A stretch of 64,000 nucleotides of DNA from Cyanidiococcus yangmingshanensis (lineage: Eukaryota; Rhodophyta; Bangiophyceae; Cyanidiales; Cyanidiaceae): assembly GCA_013995675.1 (NCBI GenBank), contig VWRR01000004.1, positions 660,154 to 724,153 of the forward strand, given 5' to 3'. The position numbers and the translations under genes were made by a program. The notes under the pieces are model-generated. The model saw only the letters and a list, made by a program, of their open reading frames with translations. It searched no databases and was not told the DNA's origin. Of this stretch, positions 12,787 through 23,170 are shown piece by piece. Position 1 is the stretch's first letter. Every line of letters begins with the position of its first letter.

Positions 12787-13454
12787 TTACGGCGACGATG
12801 GAGGTTGCTTCAAAGGCGTCGCGATCGATAACGTCGCCAGGTCCTGTTTCCATATGGGCACAGAGCGCTTTAAGGCCTCTACGGCAGTCTGAACGTCGTG
12901 AACAGTTGGGCCCGCAACGTGCACCGAAATCGAACCGACGGGCACTGCTCCAGAACCGGTGTGTATAAAAATCCCCAAATGATGTTCTGCCGCTAGTCGA
13001 CGCATATAACGAAGCGCCATGGCTGCATAGCTTTCGTAGACCAGAGCTGAGACGACTTGGCCGGAGGCGAGCCGATCGTTCCGCACGAGGCCGGTAAACG
13101 TCACAGTACACGCTTGCGTCTCCGCCACATACCAATGAGGCACCGGACCTTCCACAAGGGCAATTATAGGCGGATTACGACTACCAGTTTCTGGTGCGGC
13201 CCCGTTCCGAATGCTTCCGTCAACAGCCTCTGTTCGCTGGCTAGACGCCTGCCTCAGGAGGGACCACGCCTCCTCGCGATGACCCGTTGCGACAACGATT
13301 CGCTCCTCGCCAACAGAACAGGTAATCACTGCACCTACTTCCGGACTTGATACCTTGTTGATCACTTCATCGAGTCCAACCTGATGACGGCAGCCTACGA
13401 ACCGTCATCAGTAGCAGGAGGAGCACGTCCGTCCAAGGTGTTGCCATTCGCCAT
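12787..13454 (-). CDS. MOCS2B: Molybdopterin synthase large subunit (MoaE/MOCS2B/CNX6), N-terminus probably frame-shifted
   Basis: MoaE with its MoaD partner inserts two sulfurs into precursor Z to make molybdopterin, the cofactor of nitrate reductase and other molybdoenzymes. The domain covers about the C-terminal 125 residues: TVTFTGLVRND, YESYAAMALRYM, IFIHTGSGAVPVGSISVHV, and the closing VEALKRSVPIWKQD with the conserved lysines. The frame holding it is open from 12787 to 13404 and begins only with GTG codons. An ATG at 13454 opens MANGNTLDGRAPP, which runs into a stop one frame away near 13396. Joining the two needs a one-base backward shift near 13400. The join is inferred; the MoaE domain itself is clear. 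About 65 residues before the domain are unassigned. Confidence 0.75.
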
Positions 13455-13604
13455 TCCGCGAGGCGGACTCGGTCGCGTCCTTGACTCGTTCTCAACTGAG
13501 CCGTTTGCTTTGTCGTGTTGGTCCTATGCGGAGACCTTTCCTTTCGTTTGAGCAGGTGGATCCTGCTTAACAGAAGTTTTAAAGTTTGATTTCTTGTTTT
13601 CGGT

Positions 13605-14711
13605 ATGGAGTCTCAAGGAGAGACTGAGCGTTCAACGCGCTCCGGTCTCGTGGCAGCGCTCTTGTTGACCGGTGGTGCTGTGGCGTTGCGGCTACTAACC
13701 TTGCCGCTGGAAGCGTATCAAGCTAAGCACTGGCTTCGATGGCGGGAGTCGCAACAACAAGCGCGGGCTGCGTACCAGCTGCTGGTTGGGAGACGGGGGG
13801 CTCGCGGCACCGCCAGCAGCGCCATCACCAGAGACCCGAACGCGACCTTGGCAGCGTTACAGCGACTCGCTCTTCAGCGTTGTGATACGGCGCGGTGGAA
13901 AGCTTTCATTCCGTGGGGTCGCATGGTCAGCGTACCTGCTTTTCTAACAACGGCGTTGAAAGTTCGACAAATGGCGTTGCAGGGTGAAGTGCACGGGACT
14001 GTGCCTGGCCTCTGGTTGACAGACCTCGCTGCGCCGGATCCCTTTTACATCCTACCGATAAGTAACGCCTTGTTGATGTTGCGGAATCTGGAGTATAACT
14101 TTCCCTTGATGCCGTGGAGTGACCATGGGAAACGCTCTGATTCAGCGGTGGAGATATCGCCTCAGCAGCGTTGGTTGCAGAGCCAGTCGCTCAAAGTGTT
14201 GCTCCAGGGTGCTGTCCTCATGATCACTCCGGGTGTGGTCGGCTTACCGTCAGCAGTATTACTGTTCTGGCTAACGAATTCTTGTGTTCAAGCTACGCTG
14301 TCGTCTGCTTGGTGGCGTGATCGATGGAATCGATGGATTCGACAGACTGCTTTCGCTGACCTGCAGACGGCCTCAGCGAAACGCGGCAGCATAACAGCTG
14401 CAACAACAGCGACGCAAACGGAATTGCACCTCGAACAAGCTTTGCATCAAGCCGCGCAGGAGATACAATGGATACGTGGAGCAGTCGCTGGCGTGACTGC
14501 ACATCGTCCGGTCACCCCATCATTACTGAAGCAAGTGGAATTTGAACTCCATCGCTGGCGCGCCAACGGTCGGTTGCAACTGCCGTGGCGAGCGGCTTTA
14601 CGCGAATCAACCCCTGGGCGTCGTGTGCTCGCACTCTATCTAGAGCATGCCTCTTCGGCGACGAATCACCAAGGAAGTAGGCCACCAGATGCTGACTTCA
14701 TGCAGGGATGA
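13605..14711 (+). CDS. YidC/Oxa1/COX18-family membrane insertase, probably mitochondrial
   Basis: Members insert proteins into the mitochondrial inner or thylakoid membrane. The 368-residue protein has a hydrophobic helix at residues 14-34 with LRLLTLPLEAYQ, the family's PL position before a basic loop (RWRESQQQARAAYQ). The conserved WLTDLAAPDPFYILPISNALLMLRN segment and the paired C-terminal helices ending PSAVLLFWLTNSCVQ follow. A charged, coiled-coil-like tail extends from about residue 270. There is no long plastid transit peptide, and size and helix spacing fit OXA1 or COX18 in mitochondria better than plastid ALB3. It is divergently arranged with MoaE across about 150 bases. Confidence 0.8.
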   Translation: MESQGETERSTRSGLVAALLLTGGAVALRLLTLPLEAYQAKHWLRWRESQQQARAAYQLLVGRRGARGTASSAITRDPNATLAALQRLALQRCDTARWKAFIPWGRMVSVPAFLTTALKVRQMALQGEVHGTVPGLWLTDLAAPDPFYILPISNALLMLRNLEYNFPLMPWSDHGKRSDSAVEISPQQRWLQSQSLKVLLQGAVLMITPGVVGLPSAVLLFWLTNSCVQATLSSAWWRDRWNRWIRQTAFADLQTASAKRGSITAATTATQTELHLEQALHQAAQEIQWIRGAVAGVTAHRPVTPSLLKQVEFELHRWRANGRLQLPWRAALRESTPGRRVLALYLEHASSATNHQGSRPPDADFMQG

Positions 14712-15974
14712 CCAACGTGGCCAGGAGACACGATACGATCATCAACGGGGTTCACCGACCAAAGGAGCTCAGGTATGAATCACGGGGATCGTGTTATGTT
14801 GCAACGTGGATTCCATAGCTTCCTCTGAGCAATGTTCCGCGCTGCAGAGGAACGTTGCCGCTTTGGACACGGATTGCCGCCGGTCTGTGGATCGTATCTC
14901 CTAGTCGAGCATGGTACTTGCCGTATCTCTCGCCGCTGACCAGCGATCACGAAGGATACCGCGCGTGTCCCTGGCTCTGTCGAGGAGTCCGAAGTATCAG
15001 TAGAACCCTGATTGACTGCCCGTCAGGTGTCGATCAAACCACAGGCTGGGTAAGCGGCACCTCTCTTCGACCCAAACGCTGGTATCCCGTACCTGCGTAT
15101 AAAATTTCGGAAATACCGTATCGGTTGTTCAGAGCAATGTGTTCGGCCTCGTGCGAAATGCGGCCATTCCAATGCTACAGTGATTCGGCATGATTCGCAT
15201 GAGAAGGGCGATTGACAGCTCCAGCAGACCCTAAGCTGCAACCAGAAACCAGTCGAGACGACCAAGTACATCCGAGCGGAATGAATCTCGGTCTCATGTC
15301 AACAAATTGAACCGTCTCTAGAGCTGGAGATGATATTCGTGAAACCAGCATAGTGATGTTTTGAGGGAACCAACAAAAGAAATGCACCCCAAGAGCGCGT
15401 GTTTGAAGCGGAGGGTCACAGCGCTCCCGCATGTACGGAGACTCGAACGTCTCCACCGAGCTCCTCTCTGAACTGCGAGTCTCGCGTCAATGCTTCCGCC
15501 AAAGATGTACCTCGCTTGCAAATATGCTTCCCAGTAGATACTTCAGGTTTCTCTCGTCGAGCTCTAAACTTGAAAGAAAACGATCACGGTTCAGTCAGTG
15601 GCGGAGCCGCCAGTGCCACCTTTGGCATCGTTCAGCGCGGTGCTTTTCGAAACCGAAAACCGAGTCCCGGGCGCCCATCCGAGCTCGTCATCCATCTCAA
15701 GGGCCAGCATCCGAACAAGGAGTTTTCGACTCGATTTATCAAATTTGATCTCGATCAAACTTTTGTTAGGCATCTAGTGAGGCCATCTCTCCGTTGCGCA
15801 GAGCAAGGGTCTCCGCGTCGCTGCTGCAGGCGGAGCGTCTTCGCGCCCGACGACCAGGCCAGCGCAATCGATGGACTGCACGGGCATAGGAGGTTGTCGT
15901 TCTCGAGGCTGGCACTCGTTGCTGGTGCCGAACTAGCAAGAAAGACGCTTCGGATATATCTTCTGATATTGATC

Positions 15975-16373
15975 ATGCACCGATCACTGCCGACAATTTC
16001 GCGGTTTGCAAGCAGTGTGCGGTCAGGCGTGTTTGGGCGTTCGGCGACGGTAGCAGGGAACCCAGTGTCTCGGCACGGTGTTCTGCGCAAAGGGCGTCCT
16101 GGAGACGCTAGTGGCTGTGTCGTCAGCCCCTTGGGGTCTCCGTGCAGCGTCTCTCAAGGACAGCGCTATGGGACTCTAGTGGTACTGAAGAAGGAGGCAG
16201 CGCAGGCTCGATCGCAGGTGAGACGGCATGCTCGAGCAGCCTGGCTGGAACGCACAGCTGCAGAGGCCACTGGCCGGCTGCGGTTGCGCTCGATGGCTTA
16301 TCGGCGACCAGGCTATGCGGCGGGTCTGCTCCAACTCCTTGTGGACGGGAAACAGGTGCTGGATGATACATAG
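15975..16373 (+). CDS. Possible small mitochondrial protein, uncertain
   Basis: ATG 15975 opens 132 residues. The first 25 are rich in arginine, serine and hydrophobic residues with no acidic residue, as in mitochondrial presequences. From about residue 70 the sequence is basic and helix-like. I recognise no family, and the region has competing open frames, so this may be spurious or the first part of a frame-shifted gene. Confidence 0.25.
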   Translation: MHRSLPTISRFASSVRSGVFGRSATVAGNPVSRHGVLRKGRPGDASGCVVSPLGSPCSVSQGQRYGTLVVLKKEAAQARSQVRRHARAAWLERTAAEATGRLRLRSMAYRRPGYAAGLLQLLVDGKQVLDDT

Positions 16374-17393
16374 ACTCGCCGGTTGGCTCCAGTTCTGGGA
16401 CGCGAGCGACGGAAGGCGTCCACAGAGCTGAGCGAACCGATCGTTTGAGCGTTGATGTTACTGCGGGATTCGCGCAGATAAACCCTGCGCATTGCTGATC
16501 CCGAATGAAGCGTCTCTATTGTAGTGGATCATTTGATCCGTTGTCGAGCAGATCCGGGCGGTTGGCATGAAATTCGTTCGATGCTGTATGTTTGGCATCG
16601 AATGGTGGCGACTGCTCGCCGACAGCTGCCGAGATTTCCACATACGCCTCCTGCTTGTGGGGCTATAGCTGCACGAACCCTTGCTTGAGCCTGCGTTGCT
16701 TCGGTGCGATGCATTTCGAACCGCGTTTAGCGCTCTAAGGGTATGGTCTTGGTCGGTGGATATGCAGAGCGAGGGTTCGTCGAATAGAGTCGGTACCTGG
16801 CGTTATTGCCTGCTTTCAGTGTGTGTGCTTGATGCGTTGGGATGCCGTTCGCTGGATACGAGCGCGTCTGCCATTGGCCAAGGCGCGATGAGTATCCATA
16901 AGCGCTACTTTTTGTCGCGCACCCGTAGACGCCTGTCCCGCGTCCGTATGGAGAGCAGACAGCGGTACCATTCATACGATCCTGGAATATTGTCGGTTTT
17001 GACTGTAGAATCACCACTGCCGTTCGATGTCTCTTACCGGGCCAAATGATCAACGGTGGCAAGTGCAACACCAATCCAGCTTCACAAGCGCGAGACTGCG
17101 TATGCTGTAGGAATTGTGACCTTTTTAGGTCAGCTTTAATGACTTAAAAATCACTCTACCGAGCTGGTGGGATGTCACAGCGAACGCGCACTGGTAGAAG
17201 CGTGGATGCATTAACCTCTGTCGAACAAGTTGAGCGCGTAGCATAGGCCGATTGAGAGCCGCGCATATCTGTATCGCCCCGCTCGGAGCGCACTGCCTCA
17301 GCACTGGCCCTGATAAGTGGCCGCCGGTCCTGGGCTTTTCACAACTCGAGACTGATCCTGACGAGGTCAAGGTGCCTCCAATTTTACGTCGAA

Positions 17394-17406
17394 GGGGGGG
17401 GGGGGG
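17394..17406. repeat. Run of 13 guanines
   Basis: An uninterrupted g run in non-coding sequence about 110 bases beyond the 3' end of the RING-finger gene. It is the longest homopolymer of G outside the telomeric end. Confidence 0.95.
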
Positions 17407-17516
17407 TAGTTCGATACACGAGGTGTCGGTTTTGGATTCGAAAGTTTCCCAAGCCGATCCGCAGAAACACAAGACAGTCCCCGTCCAGCATTCTGCGTCG
17501 ACCTGATCGAGCGATC

Positions 17517-18368
17517 TCAGAACAGCAGCAAGCACATGATCACGAACATGCCGAGCATGAGCAACATGCGACTAACCATGGCCTGCGTCGCGTCCTCTGC
17601 CTGTACAGTGAGCGGTGCACCGTAACTGCCCGGCTCTCCCGCACCCGGGTGAGACGTCGCAGCTGCAGCAGTGGCCGCAGCACCTGTTGGTGACTGCGGC
17701 GGAAAGGTAAACTGAACACCGAAAATCGATGGGAATAATCCGAATGGTGTAAAGGATATACTACCAGTTGTCCCGTAGGGCACGAAACCGCTCGCGCCTG
17801 TCGAAGGGTTCCAGTCCGCCATGCGTTCGGCACCTGGGCGAAACGGCGGTAACGCACCGTTCGATGACTGCGGTGGTGGCTCGATTCGCCGAGCGGGTGG
17901 TCGAGGCGGCACCGAAACGTCAGCGAGCGACGCTTTCCCATTATGCTGCCTCGCTGCACCAGATGGCTCTCCACGTCCACGTTCACGTCCGCGTCCGCGT
18001 CCGTAGAGCGGAATCACCCGCTCGCGATCGACGAGCGATTTACACACCGGACAGGTCGCGTGTTGCGTCATCCAACGATGCAAGCACGACCAACAAAACA
18101 GGTGCCCACACATGGTCACGACCGGATCCTCGGAGGGTACCTCAAAGCAAATAGAACAATCAAAGGGCTGCTCCGTGCTCGCACCCGAGGTCGACGGCCG
18201 CCCAGTCGCAGCCTCAGTGCTCATCACTTTGGCTGCTGCTCGCCCTGAACTCGAGTGTGTCACGGTGTTCGTGTTGGACCCGTCACCGTGTTCCCCACAA
18301 CCCTGCGACTCTCCCTGATCAGACTCCAAACGGAGAGGAGCATTCTCGGTTCTCTCGGTCTCAGCCAT
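17517..18368 (-). CDS. RNF5/RNF185/RMA1-like ER membrane RING E3 ubiquitin ligase
   Basis: These ligases ubiquitinate misfolded proteins at the ER membrane for ERAD. From ATG 18368 the 283-residue protein has a hydrophilic N-terminus and then a C3HC4 RING at about residues 70-110. It reads CSICFEVPSEDPVVTM, CGHLFCWSCLHRW, CPVCK, with the tight spacing and early position typical of RNF5. A basic RGRGRERGRG linker and a proline/glycine/alanine-rich middle follow, and the protein ends in a single hydrophobic helix (MLLMLGMFVIMCLLLF) as a tail anchor. The RNF5-type VIPLYGRG immediately after the RING is well kept. The middle linker is longer than in animals or plants. The gene starts beside an (ACGC) microsatellite some 230 bases upstream. 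Confidence 0.9.
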   Translation of the reverse strand: MAETERTENAPLRLESDQGESQGCGEHGDGSNTNTVTHSSSGRAAAKVMSTEAATGRPSTSGASTEQPFDCSICFEVPSEDPVVTMCGHLFCWSCLHRWMTQHATCPVCKSLVDRERVIPLYGRGRGRERGRGEPSGAARQHNGKASLADVSVPPRPPARRIEPPPQSSNGALPPFRPGAERMADWNPSTGASGFVPYGTTGSISFTPFGLFPSIFGVQFTFPPQSPTGAAATAAAATSHPGAGEPGSYGAPLTVQAEDATQAMVSRMLLMLGMFVIMCLLLF

Positions 18369-18600
18369 GGATCAGCAGGAGACGTTCGGGAACCGCGTGT
18401 TCGTGCTCTCGCAACACGAGATGACTGCACCCGAATCGAGTCTACCACCCGTCGCAGGCGTCGTCGACATTCGGGAACGGTGCGTGCGCCGCGTCGCCAA
18501 CGGAAACAACGGCCTGCGCGTGATCGCATTGAGCGGGCGCGATGTCCCGGCGCATCCTCGTCGTCGGCCTCGTCTCGCGCCGAGCATCTGGCGAGCAGCG

Positions 18601-18626
18601 CACGCACGCACGCACGCACGCACGCG
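18601..18626. repeat. (CACG) microsatellite, six units
   Basis: Six direct cacg units upstream of the RING-finger gene, in its presumed promoter region. It makes all six frames open here and explains arginine/histidine/threonine-rich shadow frames. Confidence 0.9.
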
Positions 18627-18988
18627 TGTCCCCTGAAGGACTGCGAGGCGATCAAGAAAGCGAGGCATCGCTGCCGTGCTCGATCGGGCGTATCCGAGCG
18701 GTAGCTGTATTTCGTAAGCGTGCCCGGAACATGGTTGGCAATTATGGTCGCGAAATCTTGATATTTGAACAACGTTTCCTAATGCATATGCAGAAACAAG
18801 GGTCGGGGACGATTAGAATGAGGCCTCGAAAATGGAGCCTTGTTCTTTCTACAGATACCTGGGTAGTAGAATCTAAGGATGTCTTCAAGAGATCTCAGAA
18901 ACCCTTCTTTCTCTAGATACACAGATACGGGAATCTATGAATGTCTTCAAGAGATCGTTTTTCGTACGGCTGATGCGCATGGCCGAGC

Positions 18989-19417
18989 ATGAATTTGCAA
19001 CACGGATCGAGCCGCGGGTTCAGCGCACCAACGCACACTACAGAGGCGTACGCTGATCGGTATGCATGCGCAGCCGCGAATGATCTGAGTCACTGGCTGG
19101 TCGTCGATGCCGTGGACTTGAAGAGCACGTGTCGCTTTTCAGCGATCGCGTTTCATGAACGAGCAATTCGATTGGATCGAATTTGGGCTGAACGACAAGA
19201 TCGGTTCGAGTTGCTCAACAGCCAGTATCTGCAATCATGGGTCAGGGGCCATGACGACAGCTGGGATTTCGGGATCTTGTCCAGCACATACGCGGTCTCA
19301 TTGACGAGAGATTCCAGTAGCTGGTTGCGTATATTGGGATTTGTAGTGCTCGTGGGTTCTTGTTTCGTGCGCGGTGCAGGTCTGGTCCCAGGACCGGTCA
19401 GTACGCGAGGCAATTGA
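18989..19417 (+). CDS. Hypothetical protein, 142 residues, uncertain
   Basis: The frame starts at ATG 18989, is soluble-looking for about 105 residues and has one hydrophobic stretch near the end (WLRILGFVVLVGSCFV). No family is recognised. A competing minus-strand frame covers the same bases but starts only at TTG. It could be real because the composition is not shadow-like, but there is no further support. Confidence 0.25.
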   Translation: MNLQHGSSRGFSAPTHTTEAYADRYACAAANDLSHWLVVDAVDLKSTCRFSAIAFHERAIRLDRIWAERQDRFELLNSQYLQSWVRGHDDSWDFGILSSTYAVSLTRDSSSWLRILGFVVLVGSCFVRGAGLVPGPVSTRGN

Positions 19418-19653
19418 AGATGCTTCTCTTTAAGTTTTCGAGCTGCTTCGTGGTGACGTCAGAAGTGGCCCGAGGACTAGGGAAGTGGTTGGTGTCCCCA
19501 AATCATGACCGATTCGAATCACTTGAGCCAGTTTAAGAACGATTTGAAACACCTGACAGGTAAGAATGGAGAACCAAGGACATTCCTGATGACTGTTCTA
19601 TGCGCGCGAATGACGTGCAAGGATGGAATGGCCAGATCTACCATCCGGTGCTG

Positions 19654-21177
19654 TCACGAGAGGCCTGGTTTCCGACGAAGATAGCGCTGAATGAGTTCAG
19701 CGAATTCACGCGCAGTGCACGCCGTTTGAATGAAGGGGTGGCCGAGGAGCCGATCAACGCTCCACCTGTCGATTGGCTGCATCGCCAGACAGGTGTGCAA
19801 AAAGTGGTGGAACTGGGCACTCCAACGGGCTTCGTCACCTAGCTTCGGCGGTCCACGGGTGGTGATTAGAAACATTGCCCTCAGCGGCGTTTCTTTGATC
19901 CAAGGCGGCTCTCCTTCAGCGCACTCTATGGCCAAGATGCCGAGACTCCAAACATCAACCTTGTAATCGTACTCGAGGCTGCGAATGAGCTCTGGTGCCA
20001 TCCAGAAGGGGGTTCCCACACAAGTCGTCCTCTTGTCCCTTTCAGGGGTGAGTTGAGCACAATAGCCGAAATCCGCAAGCTTAATGGCCCCTGATGACTG
20101 TGACAAGAGACAGTTATCTGATTTGATATCGCGATGAATCCGATGCAGGCGATGAAGCTGGGCGAGCGCCAAAAGCACCTCTCGGCAAACGTATGCAATC
20201 TGCGGCTCCGTGAGCTGCTCCCGGTGCTCCGCCAGATCATACAACAAGTCCGTGAGACTACCTCCATCCATGTATTCGAGCACAATCCACATGAGATTGC
20301 GATGGAGGTACGCCTCATAGACTTGCACGATATTGGCGTGTCGCGTGCTGTGCATCATGAATATCTCCTGTTCTAGGGCATTCATGACCCGTTCTGATTT
20401 GACTTCCACCCGTTTCATAGCAACGATTCGACTTGGATCTCCGCGCGAAGCAGCGACGTATACTGTGCCCATGGCGCCTTCGCCTACTTTTCGCAGACGG
20501 ACGTACACCTCGCCGGGATCCCGTTCGTGTATGGCAGGGAACCGACCCGAGCTGCGGAGCGCTCGATTTGCCACAGCACTATCAGGATCACCTGGAGCTG
20601 TTGGGGATCCAGCCTCGCCACCAGCCATATTGATGCCCTTTTGCGCACCTTGTGCGTCGCTCAGAGACGAATCCTTGATGAGAGGTGAAGATTCAATAAC
20701 TGTACCCGGTTGGCGTTTGTGGAAATCCATAATATCACGCACGACTTGGGGATGTGTGAGTACCTCTGCACGCGTGATTCCGTTACCGACCAGGAGGCAT
20801 TCCCACTCGCGAGGCAATCCAGAGAATCCAGTCTCGGAAGCGAGATCACGTCGAACACTTACCATTTTCTGTACTTTTATCGGCGTCCCAATGAGCGGTG
20901 CTTCATCGGCGGTTGGCCGCGAGTCAGGGCGTTCAAAGACCCCCTCAGTATTTTTTTGACAGTTTTCACCGTTGCCTCCGAGTACTGCCCGTTTGACTGG
21001 TGAGCCACTCGTTGCGCTTACTCCAGTCGGTGACACCGTGTGACTTGCAGAAGACCCTCTGGCTACGGTCTCTAGCGTAGCCAGACCCGCAGCCGTTCTT
21101 TTCGAGGTCTCTGATACTGCAGGAGACAGTGCTTCTCGCAAGCTGCCTTTCGTTCGCTTGCTGACGCTGTTGACCAT
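19654..21177 (-). CDS. p21-activated protein kinase (PAK/STE20 group)
   Basis: A CRIB/PBD followed by a C-terminal STE20 kinase defines PAKs, effectors of Rho-type GTPases. From ATG 21177 (about 507 residues) the order is: basic N-terminus, a degenerate CRIB near residues 110-155 (IGTPIKVQKMVSV, GFSGLPREWECLL, then GITRAEVLTHPQVVRDIM), a linker, and the kinase. The kinase shows GEGAMGTVYVA, the VAMKRVEV lysine, HRDIKSDNCLL, DFGYCAQL, and GTPFWMAPELIRSLEYDYKV. All catalytic residues are present. The CRIB histidines of the usual HxxH are replaced, so GTPase binding may be altered. The frame extends upstream to 21357 with another ATG, but MVNSVSKRTKG is the more natural start. The gene is divergent from eL37. 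Confidence 0.92.
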   Translation of the reverse strand: MVNSVSKRTKGSLREALSPAVSETSKRTAAGLATLETVARGSSASHTVSPTGVSATSGSPVKRAVLGGNGENCQKNTEGVFERPDSRPTADEAPLIGTPIKVQKMVSVRRDLASETGFSGLPREWECLLVGNGITRAEVLTHPQVVRDIMDFHKRQPGTVIESSPLIKDSSLSDAQGAQKGINMAGGEAGSPTAPGDPDSAVANRALRSSGRFPAIHERDPGEVYVRLRKVGEGAMGTVYVAASRGDPSRIVAMKRVEVKSERVMNALEQEIFMMHSTRHANIVQVYEAYLHRNLMWIVLEYMDGGSLTDLLYDLAEHREQLTEPQIAYVCREVLLALAQLHRLHRIHRDIKSDNCLLSQSSGAIKLADFGYCAQLTPERDKRTTCVGTPFWMAPELIRSLEYDYKVDVWSLGILAIECAEGEPPWIKETPLRAMFLITTRGPPKLGDEARWSAQFHHFLHTCLAMQPIDRWSVDRLLGHPFIQTACTAREFAELIQRYLRRKPGLS

Positions 21178-21772
21178 GAACCAATAATCAACGCTGAACA
21201 ACAAAAGGTTCCCGAGGAGGGCCCTCAACTCGTCACCATTGAATACGAACATGCGACCGCCAGCCGATGGACACGCGGGCGTTCGAACGACGGCGGACAC
21301 GATCGATCGCGCCCTGGCCGCAACGGTTCTGATGCCGATCCCTGGGAACGCCAGCACGGTGCCGGCGCAGACGTCTCAGGCGCTCTTCCGTCGTAACCAG
21401 GGCAAAACAAAGTGGATTCCCAGGCGGAAAGGCTTCTAACAGTGGACGCGGATGAGAGTGAATGTATGTCTATGGAGCTTAGCGATACGCCTCCATCATG
21501 GAGCGTCGTTGGTCTCGTGCCTGTTCGCGTACTCTGGTCATTTTTTCCATCTATTCTTGTCGTCGGCATGGTGTCGCGCGCGGAACGAGCATCTGGCTGG
21601 GGGCCCCACCAATCCATCCCTGAAAGATTCCCTTATTTTAAGGTAATTTCATCCAGGATCCATCGTCGCCTCTGCGCCGCGCGGCTGCGCCGATCATCGG
21701 ATCGACCTACGTCCCTTTCGCAACATCGGGTTCGTAGTATCGGACAAGTAGTTGTACCTGGGTCTGAAAGCG
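21178..21772. promoter_or_regulatory. Divergent region between PAK kinase and eL37
   Basis: About 600 bases that must carry the promoter of a highly expressed ribosomal protein gene and that of the kinase. Frames here are open but overlapping and without recognisable content. No conserved element could be named by eye. Confidence 0.4.
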
Positions 21773-22093
21773 ATGACGAAGGGGACTTCATCAAAGGGTC
21801 GCCGTCATGGCAAGTCGCACACGCTCTGTGTTCGTTGTGGTCGCCGATCGTACCACATTCAGAAAAGCACCTGCGCGAGCTGTGGCTATCCCGCAGCCCG
21901 CAAACGCACCTACAACTGGAGCGTGAAGAGTAAACGGCGACGGACAACCGGAACGGGCCGCATGCGCTATCTGAAAACGGTGTCGAGGCGTTTCCGTAAC
22001 GGTTTCCGGGAGGAAAACTCTCGGAAACTACTGAGAAAGGCAAAAGCGGTGGCGTCAGTGGCGGAAGGTGGGGCGGCTGGCGAAAACGCGTAA
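21773..22093 (+). CDS. RPL37: 60S ribosomal protein eL37
   Basis: eL37 is a small zinc-binding protein of the large cytosolic ribosomal subunit near the exit tunnel. From ATG 21773 (106 residues) it reads [18 protein letters not shown], with the four zinc cysteines in CVRCG and [12 protein letters not shown], then [21 protein letters not shown] and SRRFRNGF. The last 20 residues are an alanine-rich extension beyond yeast eL37. An upstream in-frame start at 21752 exists, but the family start matches 21773. It is intact and intronless, whereas the gene often carries an intron in other eukaryotes. Confidence 0.97.
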   Translation: MTKGTSSKGRRHGKSHTLCVRCGRRSYHIQKSTCASCGYPAARKRTYNWSVKSKRRRTTGTGRMRYLKTVSRRFRNGFREENSRKLLRKAKAVASVAEGGAAGENA

Positions 22094-23170
22094 CGCTGAG
22101 GCATGGGACGGTGTCTCGCGTTGACAGGGCTGGCACCTGCGTCGAAGCGGCTTGCGCGCAGTGACGATCGGAGTGGCCGACAGCGCTCGGGCCCGGCCAG
22201 GTAACTGATTTGTGTCGGTTTGCGCCATCCGCGGCGACGATAGTAGGCGTGTGTGCTGACCGATGCGGCATGCGGTCGGTTTCCGGTCGGTTTCCGGTCG
22301 GCCCACACGGTCTCTTTCGTATACGTTGCGGTGATATGGTACAGGCGGAAGCGTCACGGCACACAATACATGTCACCGAAGAGCATCATGATCGAGGCAG
22401 TGCAAGATCGTGCAAGTGGCCGACGCCATCAACATCATCATGGGTCCTTTTGGTGCACGTGCAGACAACACACATGCATGAGCTTCTCGAGTCGACCATG
22501 GGTTTGGGCCTCAAACCCCCGCACATACGAGCAAACGATCTCAGGCAGCCTCGAGAGCATCGAGAGACCCAACGATGAATGAAGAGCCGAAAGCACAGAC
22601 GATTGTTCTTTTCAGGTCTCACTCGAGTTCATATTCTGGATTCAACTGATCAAGCACTCTCGGGCGATTGAGAACCTGAGCCAGCAATATCGTTCCAATG
22701 GGGAAGTCGTAAAGACCCGATCTCTCTCAACCACAGGAGAGGTGCTGGGACCGAACCTCAAGCGCTTGTATGCCTTTCTGAAAGCGTCCGCCAACCTCTC
22801 GGTTCATTGAATGTGCTCTGTCATAGGGAGACTCGGCGAGGAGGTGATTTTGAGCAAGCGGCAATCAAGCGTAAATCGTATGCAGGAGAGCCACCGGTAC
22901 GTCCAGCCGAGACGTACAAACGCACACAGCTTGTACTGATGATTGTTTGACCACCTATCAAAATGAAACAGACCCATCTCGAGACTGATCATCGAGTGTC
23001 GAGGACATGGACGATATCTGAAACGCCCGACGCCCAGAAGCACGTCCGTCCGTCAACCAGTTGCTGCGCGCGTGCACCTCGTCAAGGCTCTTTACTGCTC
23101 CGACGACCAAACTCTGGGCCTGCGAGCCGAAGCCAGTCCATCTAAAGTCCAGCGTTTGGTCCGCATTGGT
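22094..23170. other. Intergenic, no gene seen
   Basis: About 1.1 kb between eL37 and TFB1. A short direct doubling ggtttccggtcggtttccggtcgg lies near 22277. The longest frames (22210-22578 on +, 21967-22308 on -) overlap each other and show no family features. The open frame of TFB1 extends upstream to 23072 but starts there with GTG. Confidence 0.5.

Larger units (their letters stand above)
14712..17516. other. Long interval without a confidently supported gene
   Basis: About 2.8 kb, unusually long for this genome. The largest frame on + (15399-16373) begins at GTG. Its part from ATG 15975 (MHRSLPTISRFASSVRSG) reads like a mitochondrial targeting peptide followed by a basic helical stretch (LKKEAAQARSQVRRHARAAW), so a small broken gene at 15975-16373 is possible. 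A further ATG frame at 16681-17049 (+) has no recognisable features. Minus-strand frames overlap all of these. A run of 13 g lies at 17394-17406. Confidence 0.4.
18369..19653. other. Intergenic with one weak candidate frame
   Basis: About 1.3 kb between the RING-finger gene and the 3' end of the PAK kinase. The only ATG frame of note is 18989-19417 (+), listed separately. Two short direct repeats of ctctagatacac / tctacagatacc type with tgtcttcaagagat follow each other near 18850-18955. Confidence 0.4.

Noticed and set aside
18260-18772. A 170-codon minus-strand frame overlapping the RING-finger gene start
   Set aside because: It is a shadow of the RNF5-like gene in another frame, extended through the (CACG) microsatellite.
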